Source: Halieaceae bacterium | GTDB taxonomy: Bacteria; Pseudomonadota; Gammaproteobacteria; Pseudomonadales; Halieaceae | Assembly: GCA_016744355.1 (NCBI GenBank) | Contig: JADGEN010000004.1 | Location: forward strand, 32,924 to 80,157 | Direction: 5' to 3' | Length of the DNA: 47,234 nucleotides | In this document: positions 1-9,074 of the stretch, one piece after another | Layout of the letters: every line of letters begins with the position of its first letter | Position numbering within the stretch: position 1 is the stretch's first letter | Notes under the pieces: generated by a model | Seen by the model: only the letters and a program-made list of their open reading frames with translations | Database searches by the model: none | Told to the model about the DNA's origin: nothing | Position numbers and translations under genes: made by a program

Positions 1-1141
1 TACCCAGTAGACCCATTAGCGGCGCTACCGCGGCAATGATCTTCAAAAGGGTTAAGCCACTCTCCAGCTTGGGAGTTTCCTTCAATACACCTTCAGACAG
101 CTTGAGTTCGAGCGTCTCGGTATCCATTGAGGGGTTGTCCTCGTGAATCTTCAGGACACGACCCAGTGGGTTATTGTCGTTGGCTTTCTCACTCTTCAAT
201 TGAGAACTAACCTTGCTGCTAACGAGACTCAGTACAAGCATTCGATAGATAGCCAATATAAAGGCAAAGATACCGACCGCAGTGATCGCATAACCTACAT
301 AGCCACCCTGATGCCACCGCTCTTCAAGAGTGGGCGTATCAATAATAGCCGAAAGGAAGGAGCCGCCGGTCGGGCCAGTTGGGTCAATACCAAAACTCTG
401 TACGCCGCTGGTAGCTGAAGCCAAGTCTGCAGCCCAGCCAGTATAAGGACCGCTCGGCTGTCGTGGTAGCTCGCTTAAGCTGCCATTATTGTAGCTGAGG
501 TAGTTACCGTTCGTGTCGACCATGTTGAATGCGCCTACACGTATAACTTCACGCTCGGCTCGCTCACCGGCCGGTGACGCAACCTCAGCGGAGAACTTCG
601 CAACTACACCGGTCTCACGAATTTCTCGCAGTAGCTCGAACCATACCCGCTCAATTTCTTCGATACTGGGCAGAGAGTCGGAGTTAGTCATCTTGGAAAT
701 GAACTCTTGCAGGAATACCTCGCGCCCGGGGTACTGGGCAGATGCAAGCGAAACCTCAACGTTCGAAGCCAAATCGCCCGAGGCAGAAGTCAGGTGTCCA
801 AACAGTTCTGTCAGGGTACCGAGCCTCTCTTGCAGTTGCTTTTGTTTCTCCGCAATCAGCAAGTCATTCTCTTCAAATGTTTTTTCCAGCTGGGCACTGA
901 GGCGCTCCTGGCGTGCACGTTCCGCCTCTGCATCCTTAAGCGCTCGAGCCTGATTAGATTTCTCTTTGTTAAACTTTGCTTCGCGTGAGCGGTTTTGCTT
1001 TGACTCGGCAACCTGCCCTTTCTTAACGAAGTCGAGCAGCTGATCCAGAGACTGGGCTTCCTGCGCAAAGGCAGAGCCAGCAGAAAACGTTAACGTGCTG
1101 CACATGACAAGAGCAGCGGCTTTTACAATTTTAAAGCTCAT
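1..1141 (-). CDS. MotA/TolQ/ExbB proton-channel family protein with long periplasmic N-terminus (partial)
   Basis: The gene runs off the left edge; about 380 codons are visible. It starts with a signal peptide (MSFKIVKAAALVMCSTLTFS, ending near AFA-QEA). A Lys/Glu/Gln-rich coiled coil follows (about residues 45-110), then a periplasmic region. A membrane segment lies near residues 278-300 (GYAITAVGIFAFILAIYRML). The visible end, LLKIIAAVAPLMGLLG, is the start of the conserved TolQ/ExbB channel domain. Known family: ExbB-like subunits with an extended N-terminus occur in TonB2-type systems that energise outer-membrane receptors. Its ATG shares one base with the stop of the upstream DUF3450 gene (TAATG), so the two are probably coupled. 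An exbB-exbD-tonB set probably continues outside the window, but this cannot be seen. Confidence 0.85.
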   Translation of the reverse strand, partial: MSFKIVKAAALVMCSTLTFSAGSAFAQEAQSLDQLLDFVKKGQVAESKQNRSREAKFNKEKSNQARALKDAEAERARQERLSAQLEKTFEENDLLIAEKQKQLQERLGTLTELFGHLTSASGDLASNVEVSLASAQYPGREVFLQEFISKMTNSDSLPSIEEIERVWFELLREIRETGVVAKFSAEVASPAGERAEREVIRVGAFNMVDTNGNYLSYNNGSLSELPRQPSGPYTGWAADLASATSGVQSFGIDPTGPTGGSFLSAIIDTPTLEERWHQGGYVGYAITAVGIFAFILAIYRMLVLSLVSSKVSSQLKSEKANDNNPLGRVLKIHEDNPSMDTETLELKLSEGVLKETPKLESGLTLLKIIAAVAPLMGLLG

Positions 1142-1926
1142 TAGATCGCCTCCGGCGCTGGAACTGGCATATTCAACAATTCAATAGTGGCTTGCTTCTT
1201 CGCGATACGAATACCTTTGCGAATAGCATTGTCATAAGCACCTGCGGGCAGATCTACCCATGCACGAGCACTCTTGTCCCAAACACCAGAAATATCACCA
1301 TCAATAGTCTGGTAAACCAAAGCGACACGACCTATGCGCAGAAAGTCAACTTCACGCTGGCTCCCTCCCAAATCGATGTTTCCACGGTAGGTATCCATGC
1401 CTCGGCCATACTGCAGTTCAATGTTGTAGGCCTCCAGGACGCCGCGAAACTTCTCTGCCACGCTCACATCGGCGCGATCGAGGTTTGCCCGCAGGAATCC
1501 AATGCGCTGAACTCTCTCTTCTTTATTAAACGGCACGTCGAGCCCAACAAACTGCTCAAGACCGTCAATCATACGAATCACAAGCGGCGTCATTTGCCGC
1601 TGGATAACCGTCACCTGAGAAATCGAACCCTCGATCTCTATAACGCGCTTCTGCTGATTATCAATCTGGCGCTGCAAGCGGGCGTTATAGACCTTGAGAC
1701 CGTCAACCTGCTTCACGACTGTTTTATAGTCGCCCAGTAGGTCTCGGGTTTCATCGGCCAAACGGTCGATTTTGACCTGCGATTTCTTCGCGGCCCGGTT
1801 TTTGGATTCTCCAACTTCGAGAATAGAGTCCAGTGTATTTGCTTGTACAGCAGCCACAGTACCTGTAAGGGCGCCTGCAGATACCAGCGTTGCGATCAAT
1901 ACGGTTTTCAATCGATGCATAGTCAT
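1141..1926 (-). CDS. DUF3450 domain-containing periplasmic protein
   Basis: About 261 aa from the preferred ATG at 1926, which has AGGA about 12 bases upstream. A longer reading from 1953 adds nine residues before the signal peptide and looks less likely. The signal peptide is around HRLKTVLIATLVSAGALTG, with a cleavage region at VQA-NTL. The next ~90 residues are a coiled coil rich in Lys, Gln and Arg. The rest resembles DUF3450, including a stretch near GVWDKSARAWVDL. Known context: DUF3450 genes commonly precede ExbB-type TonB2 genes, as here. The molecular role is not established; a periplasmic partner of the extended ExbB subunit is an inference. Confidence 0.85.
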   Translation of the reverse strand: MTMHRLKTVLIATLVSAGALTGTVAAVQANTLDSILEVGESKNRAAKKSQVKIDRLADETRDLLGDYKTVVKQVDGLKVYNARLQRQIDNQQKRVIEIEGSISQVTVIQRQMTPLVIRMIDGLEQFVGLDVPFNKEERVQRIGFLRANLDRADVSVAEKFRGVLEAYNIELQYGRGMDTYRGNIDLGGSQREVDFLRIGRVALVYQTIDGDISGVWDKSARAWVDLPAGAYDNAIRKGIRIAKKQATIELLNMPVPAPEAI

Positions 1927-1993
1927 GGGAATTGCGTTTCCTATATCCAACAAAGTGATTCAGATCTAAATAAATTTGACTCGGTCTTACTTA

Positions 1994-2022
1994 TTTATAG
2001 TAAATATTTTTGGGTCGGTAAA
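1994..2022 (-). promoter_or_regulatory. Candidate sigma-70 promoter of the DUF3450/ExbB operon
   Basis: On the minus strand, TTTACC (2022-2017) and TATAAA (1999-1994) are separated by exactly 17 bases in an AT-rich gap. Transcription would begin near 1987, about 60 bases before the DUF3450 start. The rest of the 1927-2156 gap holds a small stem-loop (2082-2087 pairs with 2094-2099) without a U-tract, and no gene. Confidence 0.4.
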
Positions 2023-2156
2023 CCGAGGCTGAGAATTTAAACCCAATAATTAACTTTTATCAATCTTCTGTCTGCTATCAATGTACCCAAACAGGTACAG
2101 CGGGAAGAATGGTTACGTTTTATATTTATTGATACCGCAGGGTAACACCAAAAACC

Positions 2157-2672
2157 TCAACGTGAGCCTAAAGCGCGCTCATAAACCACAAAGCTGAAGT
2201 CGTAGATATTGGGCTCAATAGCCACGTGTCGCTCTCGAGCGCACTCCTCCCAATTGCCCCAGTCGACAGGAGACAAATAAGCATCCCCCTCAACCCCGGC
2301 ATGTATCTCAGTGACATATAATCGATCAGCCAACGGCATCGCAGCCTCATAGATAGTTGCCCCGCCAATTACCATCAACTCGTCTGTACCATCGATCAAT
2401 GCGACCTGCTCTGCCAGCTCCAATGCATCTGGCAACGAAGAAACAACACTCACGCCCTCCGCTGTATACGAAGGGTTTGAGGAAATGACAATATTGGTCC
2501 GCCCCGGCAGCGGCCGACCTATCGACTCAAAAGTTTTGCGCCCCATAACAATGGGCTTACCGAGAGTCGTTCGCTTGAAATACTGTAGATCCGCGGGGAT
2601 ATACCAAGGCAGCGCATTGTTTCTGCCCACTACACCGTTTTCCGCCACGGCGACGATTACTGATAGTTTCAT
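2157..2672 (-). CDS. folA: Dihydrofolate reductase
   Basis: Reduces dihydrofolate to tetrahydrofolate with NADPH in the cytoplasm, restoring the folate oxidised by thymidylate synthase encoded just upstream. 171 aa from ATG 2672. Longer in-frame starts would run back into thyA and give a non-homologous N-terminus. Visible motifs: MKLSVIVAVAENGVVGRNNA at the N-terminus, LPWYIPADLQYFK with the catalytic Asp at residue 28, VMGRKTFESIGRPLPGRTN for NADPH binding, and VIGGATIYE near residue 110. It is the third gene of lgt-thyA-folA, 46 bases after thyA. Confidence 0.97.
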   Translation of the reverse strand: MKLSVIVAVAENGVVGRNNALPWYIPADLQYFKRTTLGKPIVMGRKTFESIGRPLPGRTNIVISSNPSYTAEGVSVVSSLPDALELAEQVALIDGTDELMVIGGATIYEAAMPLADRLYVTEIHAGVEGDAYLSPVDWGNWEECARERHVAIEPNIYDFSFVVYERALGSR

Positions 2673-2718
2673 TTGGCTGGAATAGACCTTATTTGACGGG
2701 AACAGCATCGCATTAGAA

Positions 2719-3552
2719 TCACACCGCAACTGGCGCAGCGATGTGCGCATGCGCATTGTAATCAAGCAATTCAAAATCTTCGAAACGGTAGCCGTAAATG
2801 CTCTCGGGCTTGCGACGTATATTCAACTGCGGTAGCGCTAGAGGCTCGCGACTAAGCTGTAAATCAACCTGTTCGAGATGATTGCTATAGATATGCGAAT
2901 CCCCGGTGCAGACAATAATCTCCCCCAGACCGAGATCACATTGCTGGGCCAGCATCATCGTCAACAATGCCAGGCTGGCCGTGTTGTAGGGCAAACCCAG
3001 AAAAGAATCACTGGAGCGAATCATCAGCTGCGCAGAAAGCTTTCCGTCTGCAACATAAAATTGGTACAAAAGATGGCAGGGAGGCAACGCCATTCGACCC
3101 TCTGCAACATTCTGCTGGGGGCTTTTGCTCTCATCGGGTAAGTATTCAACGTTCCAGGCATGAAACAGTATCCTGCGGCTATTGGGGTTATTGCGCAGGC
3201 AATCCACCACGTAATCTATTTGATTTACAGTACTACCGTCTTTGGTTGGCCAAGCCGTCCACTGTGCCCCATAGACGGGCCCAAGATCGCCCTCTTCAGT
3301 AGCCCATTCATCCCATATCTTAACGCCGTTCTCATTCAGCCAGCGGGTATTTGTGTCGCCGCTTAAAAACCATATCAGCTCGTTAACGATACTTTTGAAA
3401 TGCAATTTTTTGGTGGTGAGAAGAGGGAATCCATCGGCTAGATTATGGCGGTATTGGCGCCCAAAGACCGACAAGGTTCCCGTGCCGGTTCTATCACCCT
3501 TACTGGCCCCATTGTCGAGAATGTCCTGTAGTAAATCGAGATACTGCCTCAC
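2719..3552 (-). CDS. thyA: Thymidylate synthase
   Basis: Converts dUMP and methylene-tetrahydrofolate to dTMP and dihydrofolate. The start is GTG at 3552: an AGGAG sequence lies 7 bases upstream, and the protein then begins [12 protein letters not shown] like E. coli ThyA. A longer reading to 3765 lies inside lgt and is rejected. The GTG overlaps the lgt stop as GTGA, implying coupling. The protein is 277 aa against about 264 in E. coli. Much of the excess is an insert around residues 138-153 (after [10 protein letters not shown]). The nucleophile Cys159 sits in ALPPCH, and [14 protein letters not shown] and GDSHIYSNH are the nucleotide and folate-site motifs. Confidence 0.97.
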   Translation of the reverse strand: MRQYLDLLQDILDNGASKGDRTGTGTLSVFGRQYRHNLADGFPLLTTKKLHFKSIVNELIWFLSGDTNTRWLNENGVKIWDEWATEEGDLGPVYGAQWTAWPTKDGSTVNQIDYVVDCLRNNPNSRRILFHAWNVEYLPDESKSPQQNVAEGRMALPPCHLLYQFYVADGKLSAQLMIRSSDSFLGLPYNTASLALLTMMLAQQCDLGLGEIIVCTGDSHIYSNHLEQVDLQLSREPLALPQLNIRRKPESIYGYRFEDFELLDYNAHAHIAAPVAV

Positions 3553-4361
3553 TGTGTAGCTCCTCCAGCCTGACCCTTTTCCACTCTTCGATATGCCAAT
3601 ATTAAAACCACCAGACCGATCGCTATCATAGGCAGTGACAGAACCTGCCCACGCGTAACCCATCCCAGGGCCTGGAAGCCCAGGTGCTGATCGGGCTCGC
3701 GGAAAAATTCTGCCGTAAATCTGAGGCAACCATAGCCCAGACAAAATAGCCCGGCCACCGCCCATCTGGGTCGTGGCTTAGACGAAAACCAAAGAACTAT
3801 TGCAAACAGTAACATGCCCTCTAAGGCAAATTGATACAGCTGGGAAGGGTGCCGCGCCAACTGCAGTGGGTCGTTGGGGAAAATCATCGCCCATGGTGCA
3901 TCAGAGGGACGGCCCCACAACTCCTGACCAATAAAATTACCCAGTCTGCCCAATGCCAGCCCAACCGGGGCAAGGGGTGCAACAAAATCCAATACATCAC
4001 CCAACGCAATTTTTCGTGAACGGGAAAACAGGTACATAGCCACCATCACCCCCAACAGGCCACCGTGAAACGACATGCCACCCTGCCAAACACGAAGTAA
4101 CCAGGCAGGGTCTTCCATCACTTTTTCCCAACCATAAAACACCGTATACCCCAGCCTGCCACCCAGCACGACACCCAGTGCTGCATAGAATATGAGATCG
4201 TCGACCTGAGCGCGCTGCAACGCGCAATTGGGGCGCGCTGTTCGACGCACAGCCAACCACCAGGCAAAAGCCAGCCCTGCGAGATAGGTCAATCCATACC
4301 AATGAATTTTTACCGGCCCCAGCGCAATGGCAACAGGGTCAATTTCAGGATATGGCAGCAT
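3549..4361 (-). CDS. lgt: Phosphatidylglycerol--prolipoprotein diacylglyceryl transferase
   Basis: Inner-membrane enzyme that transfers diacylglycerol from phosphatidylglycerol to the lipobox cysteine of prolipoproteins, the first step of lipoprotein maturation. 270 aa with several hydrophobic segments. The Lgt signature is clear: [19 protein letters not shown] at residues 19-37, [19 protein letters not shown] with the essential His, and [19 protein letters not shown]. First gene of lgt-thyA-folA; its TGA overlaps the thyA GTG by four bases. It is divergent from the NRDE gene, with both promoters expected in the 118-bp gap. Confidence 0.97.
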   Translation of the reverse strand: MLPYPEIDPVAIALGPVKIHWYGLTYLAGLAFAWWLAVRRTARPNCALQRAQVDDLIFYAALGVVLGGRLGYTVFYGWEKVMEDPAWLLRVWQGGMSFHGGLLGVMVAMYLFSRSRKIALGDVLDFVAPLAPVGLALGRLGNFIGQELWGRPSDAPWAMIFPNDPLQLARHPSQLYQFALEGMLLFAIVLWFSSKPRPRWAVAGLFCLGYGCLRFTAEFFREPDQHLGFQALGWVTRGQVLSLPMIAIGLVVLILAYRRVEKGQAGGATQ

Positions 4362-4479
4362 AGATACTCATTTTTTATAGTGACTTTAAGCCGAACCGCG
4401 CGATGGGGAGCGGCGGCTGGTATTATCATTCAGGCGCAGAGGATTCACAATTGTTTCCCCGCATTTAGAGAGCAACTGT

Positions 4480-5289
4480 ATGTGCTTACTTATTTTTGCC
4501 CATCGCACCTGCCCCGGTTACCCATTGGTATTGGCAGCAAATCGTGATGAATTCCACGCCCGTGAAACCGGCAGCTCCAACTTTTGGCCAGAACACCCTG
4601 AGGTTCTAGCCGGACGCGACTTGAGGGCTGGAGGCACCTGGATGGGCATGACACGAGCGGGGCACTTTGCCGCCATTACCAATTATCGTGACCCCTGCGC
4701 CAGTGTCGCTGCCCCGCGCTCTCGAGGAGAGCTACCATTGGACTTCCTTATTGGCGACGCTAGCCCGCAGACTTATCTGCACAACGTTGCCACACGCGGC
4801 CAGGAATACGCCGGTTTCAATTTGCTTTTGGGCGATGCCAACAATTTGTGGTACTACAGCAATCGCCCATACGCAGCAGGAGAAATGCCGCCACCTCCAC
4901 TGAAACTCCAGCCCGGAATATACGGACTGAGCAACGCAAGCCTCGATACTCCCTGGCCCAAAGTCGAACTGGGCAAAAAGCAGTTGTCCGGGATTCTCAA
5001 CAAACGCCCCCTAAATCATGACGATCTGTTATCAGCCGTACACAACAGGGAGCAGGCGAGCCGTGAAGCACTCAACTTACAGGGCATGGAGACCCAAATG
5101 GAGCAACTCTTGTCAGCACAATTTATACTAGCCGGCGAGTACGGCACGCGCTCCAGCACCACAATGTGGATTGCAGACTGCGGCGATGTCAGCTGGCGGG
5201 AATTGAGCTTCAACAAAAATGGGGGACTTCGTAACACTAGCGAAGAAAATTTCGAACTCTCGACTCCCAAGCCTCAAGGCAACCCATGA
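4480..5289 (+). CDS. NRDE family protein (TANGO2-like)
   Basis: 269 aa. It starts MCLLIFAHR with an N-terminal Cys2 followed by LAANRDEFHARET, the NRDE motif that names the family. GGTWMGMTRAGHFAAITNYR is also characteristic. The family is shared by bacteria and eukaryotes (TANGO2 homologues). Its biochemical activity is unsettled; the Cys2 recalls N-terminal nucleophile hydrolases, which is only an analogy. It sits alone on the plus strand, divergent from lgt and convergent with ptsP across an 11-base gap with no separate terminator. Confidence 0.9.
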   Translation: MCLLIFAHRTCPGYPLVLAANRDEFHARETGSSNFWPEHPEVLAGRDLRAGGTWMGMTRAGHFAAITNYRDPCASVAAPRSRGELPLDFLIGDASPQTYLHNVATRGQEYAGFNLLLGDANNLWYYSNRPYAAGEMPPPPLKLQPGIYGLSNASLDTPWPKVELGKKQLSGILNKRPLNHDDLLSAVHNREQASREALNLQGMETQMEQLLSAQFILAGEYGTRSSTTMWIADCGDVSWRELSFNKNGGLRNTSEENFELSTPKPQGNP

Positions 5290-5300
5290 GACTAAACTGA

Positions 5301-7577
5301 CTAGGAATCTGCCACCGGGCTATGGATAAATTGATCCAGACCCCGCTCAGACAGGGACTCTTCCAAGCGCCTGCGCACCTGTGCGGCATTGTCCATAGTA
5401 AGCACTTCGTGCAAAACCTTAACCGCATCACACATCTCAATACTACGAACCGCCTGCTTCACCTTAGGCAGGCTGGTGGCGTTCATTGAAAGGCCATCAA
5501 AGCCCATTCCCAATAGGACCACTGCCGCCAAAGGATCTCCCGCAAGCTCACCACAAATAGTAACCGGTGTACCCTCGGCTATCGCCGCGTCAGCCACCGA
5601 CTTCAGCGCCTGCAGTATTGCAGGGTGAAAAGCGTGATATAGATCTGCTACCCGGGCATTATTGCGATCGACAGCCAGCAGGTACTGGGTGAGGTCGTTG
5701 CTACCAATGGAGAGGAAATCCACACGCCTGGCGAGAACTCCGGCCTGATAGACCGCAGCGGGAACTTCTACCATAACGCCAACTGGCGGTAAGTCCCCTA
5801 CATAACCTTCCTGCAATAGCTCTCTGTGACTACGATGAATCAACTCAAGCGCCTCATCGACCTCGTCAACGTTACTGATCATGGGCAACATAATGCGCAG
5901 GTTGCCCAGACCTTCGTTGGCCTTCATCATGGCCCTGACCTGAGCGAGAAAAATCTCCGGGTGATCCAGGGTTACCCGAATACCACGCCAGCCCAGAAAA
6001 GGATTTTCTTCCTCAATGGGAAAATAAGGCAATGACTTGTCACCGCCAATATCCAGGGTACGCATCGTCACCGGTCTGGGTGAAAACGCCTCCAGCTGTT
6101 CGCGATAGAACTGGCGTTGCTCCTCTTCACTGGGGAACCGCTCTTGCAACAAGAAGGGCACCTCTGTGCGATACAGACCCACGCCCTCGGCGCCCTGCTC
6201 CAATGAACGCGTTACATCTGCCATCAGGCCCGTATTGACATACAGAGGCAAACGCTGGCCATCCAATGTCTCGCAAGGCAGGTTTCGCAGGCTTTCGAGC
6301 TCCCGGGAAAGGGCTTGCTCCTGCTCCAGCAATGCCTGGTAACGCAACTTGATCTCGGCAGTAGGATTCAGCTCGACCACACCATAAAAACCATCAATGA
6401 TGAGCTCGCGATCCTGCAGTTTAGTAAAGGGCAGGTCGACAGCCCCCATGACAGTGGGTACGTCCATCGCTCGCGCTAAAATAGCCACATGAGAATTGCC
6501 AGAGCCGCGTACGGAGATAATCCCCGCCAGCTTTTCTGTGGGAATTTCCCCCAGAGAGGTCGCGGTCAACTCCTCTCCAACCAGTATGGTTCTGTCGGGA
6601 TAGACGCGCTGCTCACGATCTTCGGATTGAAGGTATGTAAGTACTCGCGTACCCAGATCCTTAACATCGACAGCCCTTTCACGAAGGTAACTGTGCTCCA
6701 TACGTTCAAAGTGACGAATGTGCTCAATCATCACCTTGCTCAATGCACCCTGAGCCCAATTGCCCGCCTTAATCAGGCTGGCAACCTCTGCCCCAATGGT
6801 TGAATCGTCGAGAATACTCAGATAAACATCAAACAGAGCGTGATCTTCACTGCTTAATTGGTCGCTTAAATTATCAGCTACAGAGCGGACATCCAGGCGC
6901 ACCAGCGCCAGTGCCTCTTTGAAGGCACGCAGCTCCGCCCGTCGATTATTAACAATTCGCTGAGGTACAGAAAACAGGTCGGCTCCTGGCGAGACCACCA
7001 CAACAGTACCAATCGCAATCCCCGGTGCGCCTGCAATACCCTTGATTTTAGTTGGGAGAGCTGCGCCGAGAAAAGCATCTTCCTGCAATGTGCCGGTAAC
7101 CTGAGCATGAACAATTACACCGGCCAACTGGGCCGAAAGCGTTACCAGAAACGCCTCTTCACTCTCGTCAAAACGCCTATGCTTAGCCTGCTGTATGATC
7201 AAAACCCCAAGAACATCACGCTGGTGAATAATGGGCACACCAAGAAACGCGTTGTACTTTTCTTCGCCAATGCCCTGTAGCTTGTGAAAGTGGCTATGGG
7301 ATTCTGCATTTTCCAGATTGACCGGCTCTTCGCGCTCCGCCACCAGGCCCACCAGGCCTTCGCCCTCAGCCAGGCTGACCTCCCCAACCAGGCTATCGTT
7401 CAGCCCACGCGTGGCGCGAAACACAAGCCGGTTTGTACTGGGATCGCGCATGTAGACACTACAGACTTCGGTCTCCATCGCATCCCGAACGCGCTCAACA
7501 ATAATGCCCAGGGCGTCGTTCAAGCCCTCCGCGGAGTTGACCTCCTGCACGATGTTGCGCAGCGTCTCCAGCATCAT
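5301..7577 (-). CDS. ptsP: Nitrogen-PTS enzyme I (phosphoenolpyruvate--protein phosphotransferase PtsP)
   Basis: First enzyme of the regulatory nitrogen phosphotransferase system; it autophosphorylates from PEP and passes phosphate to NPr. 758 aa. An N-terminal GAF sensor domain (about 1-165) is followed by the enzyme I N-domain, with active His363 in [15 protein letters not shown], and the PEP-binding barrel with [22 protein letters not shown] and Cys675 in [10 protein letters not shown]. The GAF domain separates it from sugar-PTS enzyme I. Its ATG overlaps the rppH stop as ATGA; a second ATG follows immediately, so the start is ambiguous by one codon. The rppH-ptsP order is conserved in Pseudomonas and enterics. 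Confidence 0.96.
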   Translation of the reverse strand: MMLETLRNIVQEVNSAEGLNDALGIIVERVRDAMETEVCSVYMRDPSTNRLVFRATRGLNDSLVGEVSLAEGEGLVGLVAEREEPVNLENAESHSHFHKLQGIGEEKYNAFLGVPIIHQRDVLGVLIIQQAKHRRFDESEEAFLVTLSAQLAGVIVHAQVTGTLQEDAFLGAALPTKIKGIAGAPGIAIGTVVVVSPGADLFSVPQRIVNNRRAELRAFKEALALVRLDVRSVADNLSDQLSSEDHALFDVYLSILDDSTIGAEVASLIKAGNWAQGALSKVMIEHIRHFERMEHSYLRERAVDVKDLGTRVLTYLQSEDREQRVYPDRTILVGEELTATSLGEIPTEKLAGIISVRGSGNSHVAILARAMDVPTVMGAVDLPFTKLQDRELIIDGFYGVVELNPTAEIKLRYQALLEQEQALSRELESLRNLPCETLDGQRLPLYVNTGLMADVTRSLEQGAEGVGLYRTEVPFLLQERFPSEEEQRQFYREQLEAFSPRPVTMRTLDIGGDKSLPYFPIEEENPFLGWRGIRVTLDHPEIFLAQVRAMMKANEGLGNLRIMLPMISNVDEVDEALELIHRSHRELLQEGYVGDLPPVGVMVEVPAAVYQAGVLARRVDFLSIGSNDLTQYLLAVDRNNARVADLYHAFHPAILQALKSVADAAIAEGTPVTICGELAGDPLAAVVLLGMGFDGLSMNATSLPKVKQAVRSIEMCDAVKVLHEVLTMDNAAQVRRRLEESLSERGLDQFIHSPVADS

Positions 7578-8080
7578 GGCGCGACTGCCTCCGCCTGCTC
7601 GATATAGCGACCCAACGGCACTGCCAACTCCTTCATGGCCCTGCGATAGACTTCTCGCTTAAACGAGACAACTTCGTTAAGCGGATACCAATAGCTCACC
7701 CATTGCCAGTGATCAAATTCGGGTTTTTTGTTGAGATTGAGACGTACCGCATCATCGTCAGACAGAATCCGCAGCAAGAACCACTTCTGTTTCTGCCCAA
7801 TACACAGGGGCTTTTGCCCTGCTCGGATAAATTGCTTGGGAAGGCGGTAACGCAACCACCCTCGGGTGCGACCAAGAATTTCTACATCGTCTGCGGTGAG
7901 GCCTACTTCTTCTTCCAGTTCACGAAACAAAGCCTGCTCGGGGGACTCCCCTTTGTTCATGCCACCTTGCGGAAACTGCCACGCATCACGACCACCAACG
8001 CGACGCGCCCACAGTACCTGACCGTGGTTGTTGGCCACGACTATTCCCACATTCGGCCGAAAGCCGTCTGAATCGATCAC
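7574..8080 (-). CDS. rppH: RNA pyrophosphohydrolase (Nudix)
   Basis: Removes pyrophosphate from the 5' end of triphosphorylated transcripts, triggering RNase E decay. 168 aa from a GTG at 8080. It begins [17 protein letters not shown]. The Nudix box is intact around residues 38-60 ([20 protein letters not shown] then VGL), and DAWQFPQGG precedes it as in RppH. The stop overlaps the ptsP start as ATGA. It is divergent from the HAD phosphatase gene across 126 bases. Confidence 0.95.
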   Translation of the reverse strand: MIDSDGFRPNVGIVVANNHGQVLWARRVGGRDAWQFPQGGMNKGESPEQALFRELEEEVGLTADDVEILGRTRGWLRYRLPKQFIRAGQKPLCIGQKQKWFLLRILSDDDAVRLNLNKKPEFDHWQWVSYWYPLNEVVSFKREVYRRAMKELAVPLGRYIEQAEAVAP

Positions 8081-8206
8081 TTTAAGGCGCCATTTATTAT
8101 GAACCGGCTATTGTTCCACACTTTTAAATAGCAGTCATATTACTTTCCAACCGGTAATTTCTCGCCGTATAGTAGCGATCGAACAAAATCTACCGAGACT
8201 TACCGT

Positions 8207-8860
8207 ATGACCCTGGCCATTTTTGACTTGGACAACACCCTGATAGGTGGTGACAGCGACAACCTTTGGGGGCAATACCTTTTTGACAAAAAGCTGGTTG
8301 ATACTTCCGGTTTTGCCGAGACCAACAACCAATTCTATGAAGACTATAAAACTGGTTCACTCGATATCGACGCGTATCTTCGCTTTGCTCTAGGTCCGCT
8401 GAAAGGGCAACTACGCACCGTACTCGACGCCTGGCACAAAGATTTTATGCGCACAGTTATCCAACCCATCATGCTTCCCAAGGCCACGGCATTAATCGCT
8501 GACCACAAAGCACAGGGCCATACACTCCTTATCATCACTGCGACCAACGTCTTTATCACCCGACCCATAGCCCAAGCCCTGGGCATAGAGACCCTTCTGG
8601 GCTGTGAAGCCGAAATTGTTGATGGTCTATACACCGGTGAACCAACAGGAGTACCCACCTACCGGGAGGGAAAAGTTACACGCCTGAAGGCCTGGCTGGT
8701 TGAAAACGATGAAAACATGGACGGGGCTTATTTTTACAGCGACTCTCACCACGACCTGGCGTTGCTGGAACTAGTAGACCATCCAGTGGCCGTCGACCCG
8801 GATGACAGGCTGCGAGCGCAAGCGGTCGAGGCTGGCTGGCCGGTGATGTCTTTGCGATGA
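8207..8860 (+). CDS. HAD superfamily phosphatase (HAD-IB, SerB-like)
   Basis: 217 aa. The N-terminal AIFDLDNTLIGGDSD holds the nucleophile Asp and the general-acid Asp two residues on. LLIITATNVFITRPIA is motif II, and YFYSDSHHDLALLELVDHPV is the motif III/IV region. The type IB layout resembles SerB and related phosphatases; the substrate cannot be read from the sequence. Homologues occupy the same place, divergent from rppH-ptsP, in Pseudomonas. The last codons and stop are repeated 40 bases downstream with only synonymous changes (see the repeat entry). A -10-like TATAGT lies at 8168-8173 with a poor -35. Confidence 0.88.
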   Translation: MTLAIFDLDNTLIGGDSDNLWGQYLFDKKLVDTSGFAETNNQFYEDYKTGSLDIDAYLRFALGPLKGQLRTVLDAWHKDFMRTVIQPIMLPKATALIADHKAQGHTLLIITATNVFITRPIAQALGIETLLGCEAEIVDGLYTGEPTGVPTYREGKVTRLKAWLVENDENMDGAYFYSDSHHDLALLELVDHPVAVDPDDRLRAQAVEAGWPVMSLR

Positions 8861-8915
8861 GTGTTGTTTCCTCGGATAGCCGGTGATGTCACTGCGGTAA
8901 GTGTTGCTTCCTCGG
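8839..8915 (+). repeat. Tandem duplication of the HAD gene 3' end (period 40 bp)
   Basis: Positions 8839-8875 and 8879-8915 match at 32 of 37 bases. The first copy is the real gene end (P-V-M-S-L-R-stop plus 15 further bases). Read in the matching frame, the second copy also gives P-V-M-S-L-R-stop. All four differences in that part are silent: TCT/TCA, TTG/CTG, CGA/CGG and TGA/TAA. Weak similarity continues a few bases further upstream. Confidence 0.85.
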
Positions 8916-8920
8916 TCTAA

Positions 8921-9034
8921 GCCACGGGGTGGAATAAGCCTATTCAAGACCGTCAGCGGCCATGGATGGCCGGTGCCGAGACCCCAGGGATGGGTTTATG
9001 TCGTGTCTTGAATAGGCTTATTCCACCCCGGGGC
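8921..9034 (+). repeat. Long hairpin element A with conserved core
   Basis: A 26-bp perfect inverted repeat (8925-8950 with 9005-9030) extends to 30 bp with one mismatch (8921-9034). It encloses a 54-base loop, 8951-9004. The loop contains the small hairpin GGCCATGGATGGCC and, further on, CAGGGATG. The same core, inverted, lies in element B at 28716-28768. There is no U-tract on either side, so it is not a canonical intrinsic terminator. It lies between the convergent HAD and rlmI genes. Confidence 0.9.
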
Positions 9035-9074
9035 GCTCTCGGAAGCCCTGATACAAAACCCTGAATACAGCTCT

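Noticed and set aside
513-953. Ser/Arg-rich 146-codon open frame on the plus strand
   Set aside because: Antisense to the coiled-coil part of the ExbB-like gene; composition is a by-product of the opposite codon usage.
1192-1740. 182-codon open frame on the plus strand
   Set aside because: Antisense to the DUF3450 gene; no motif, no Shine-Dalgarno, and no family resemblance.
2082-2099. Small palindrome TGTACC/GGTACA after folA as a terminator
   Set aside because: Six-base stem with no T-run on either strand.
8839-8915. Direct repeats as the ends of a genomic island
   Set aside because: The copies are 40 bp apart with no room for an island and no recombinase in the window. A past event remains possible, but nothing remains of it.
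8921-9034. Hairpin element A as an integron attC site
   Set aside because: No integrase or gene cassette nearby, no paired short boxes with the typical spacing, and the arms are perfectly complementary without the unpaired bases that attC sites need.
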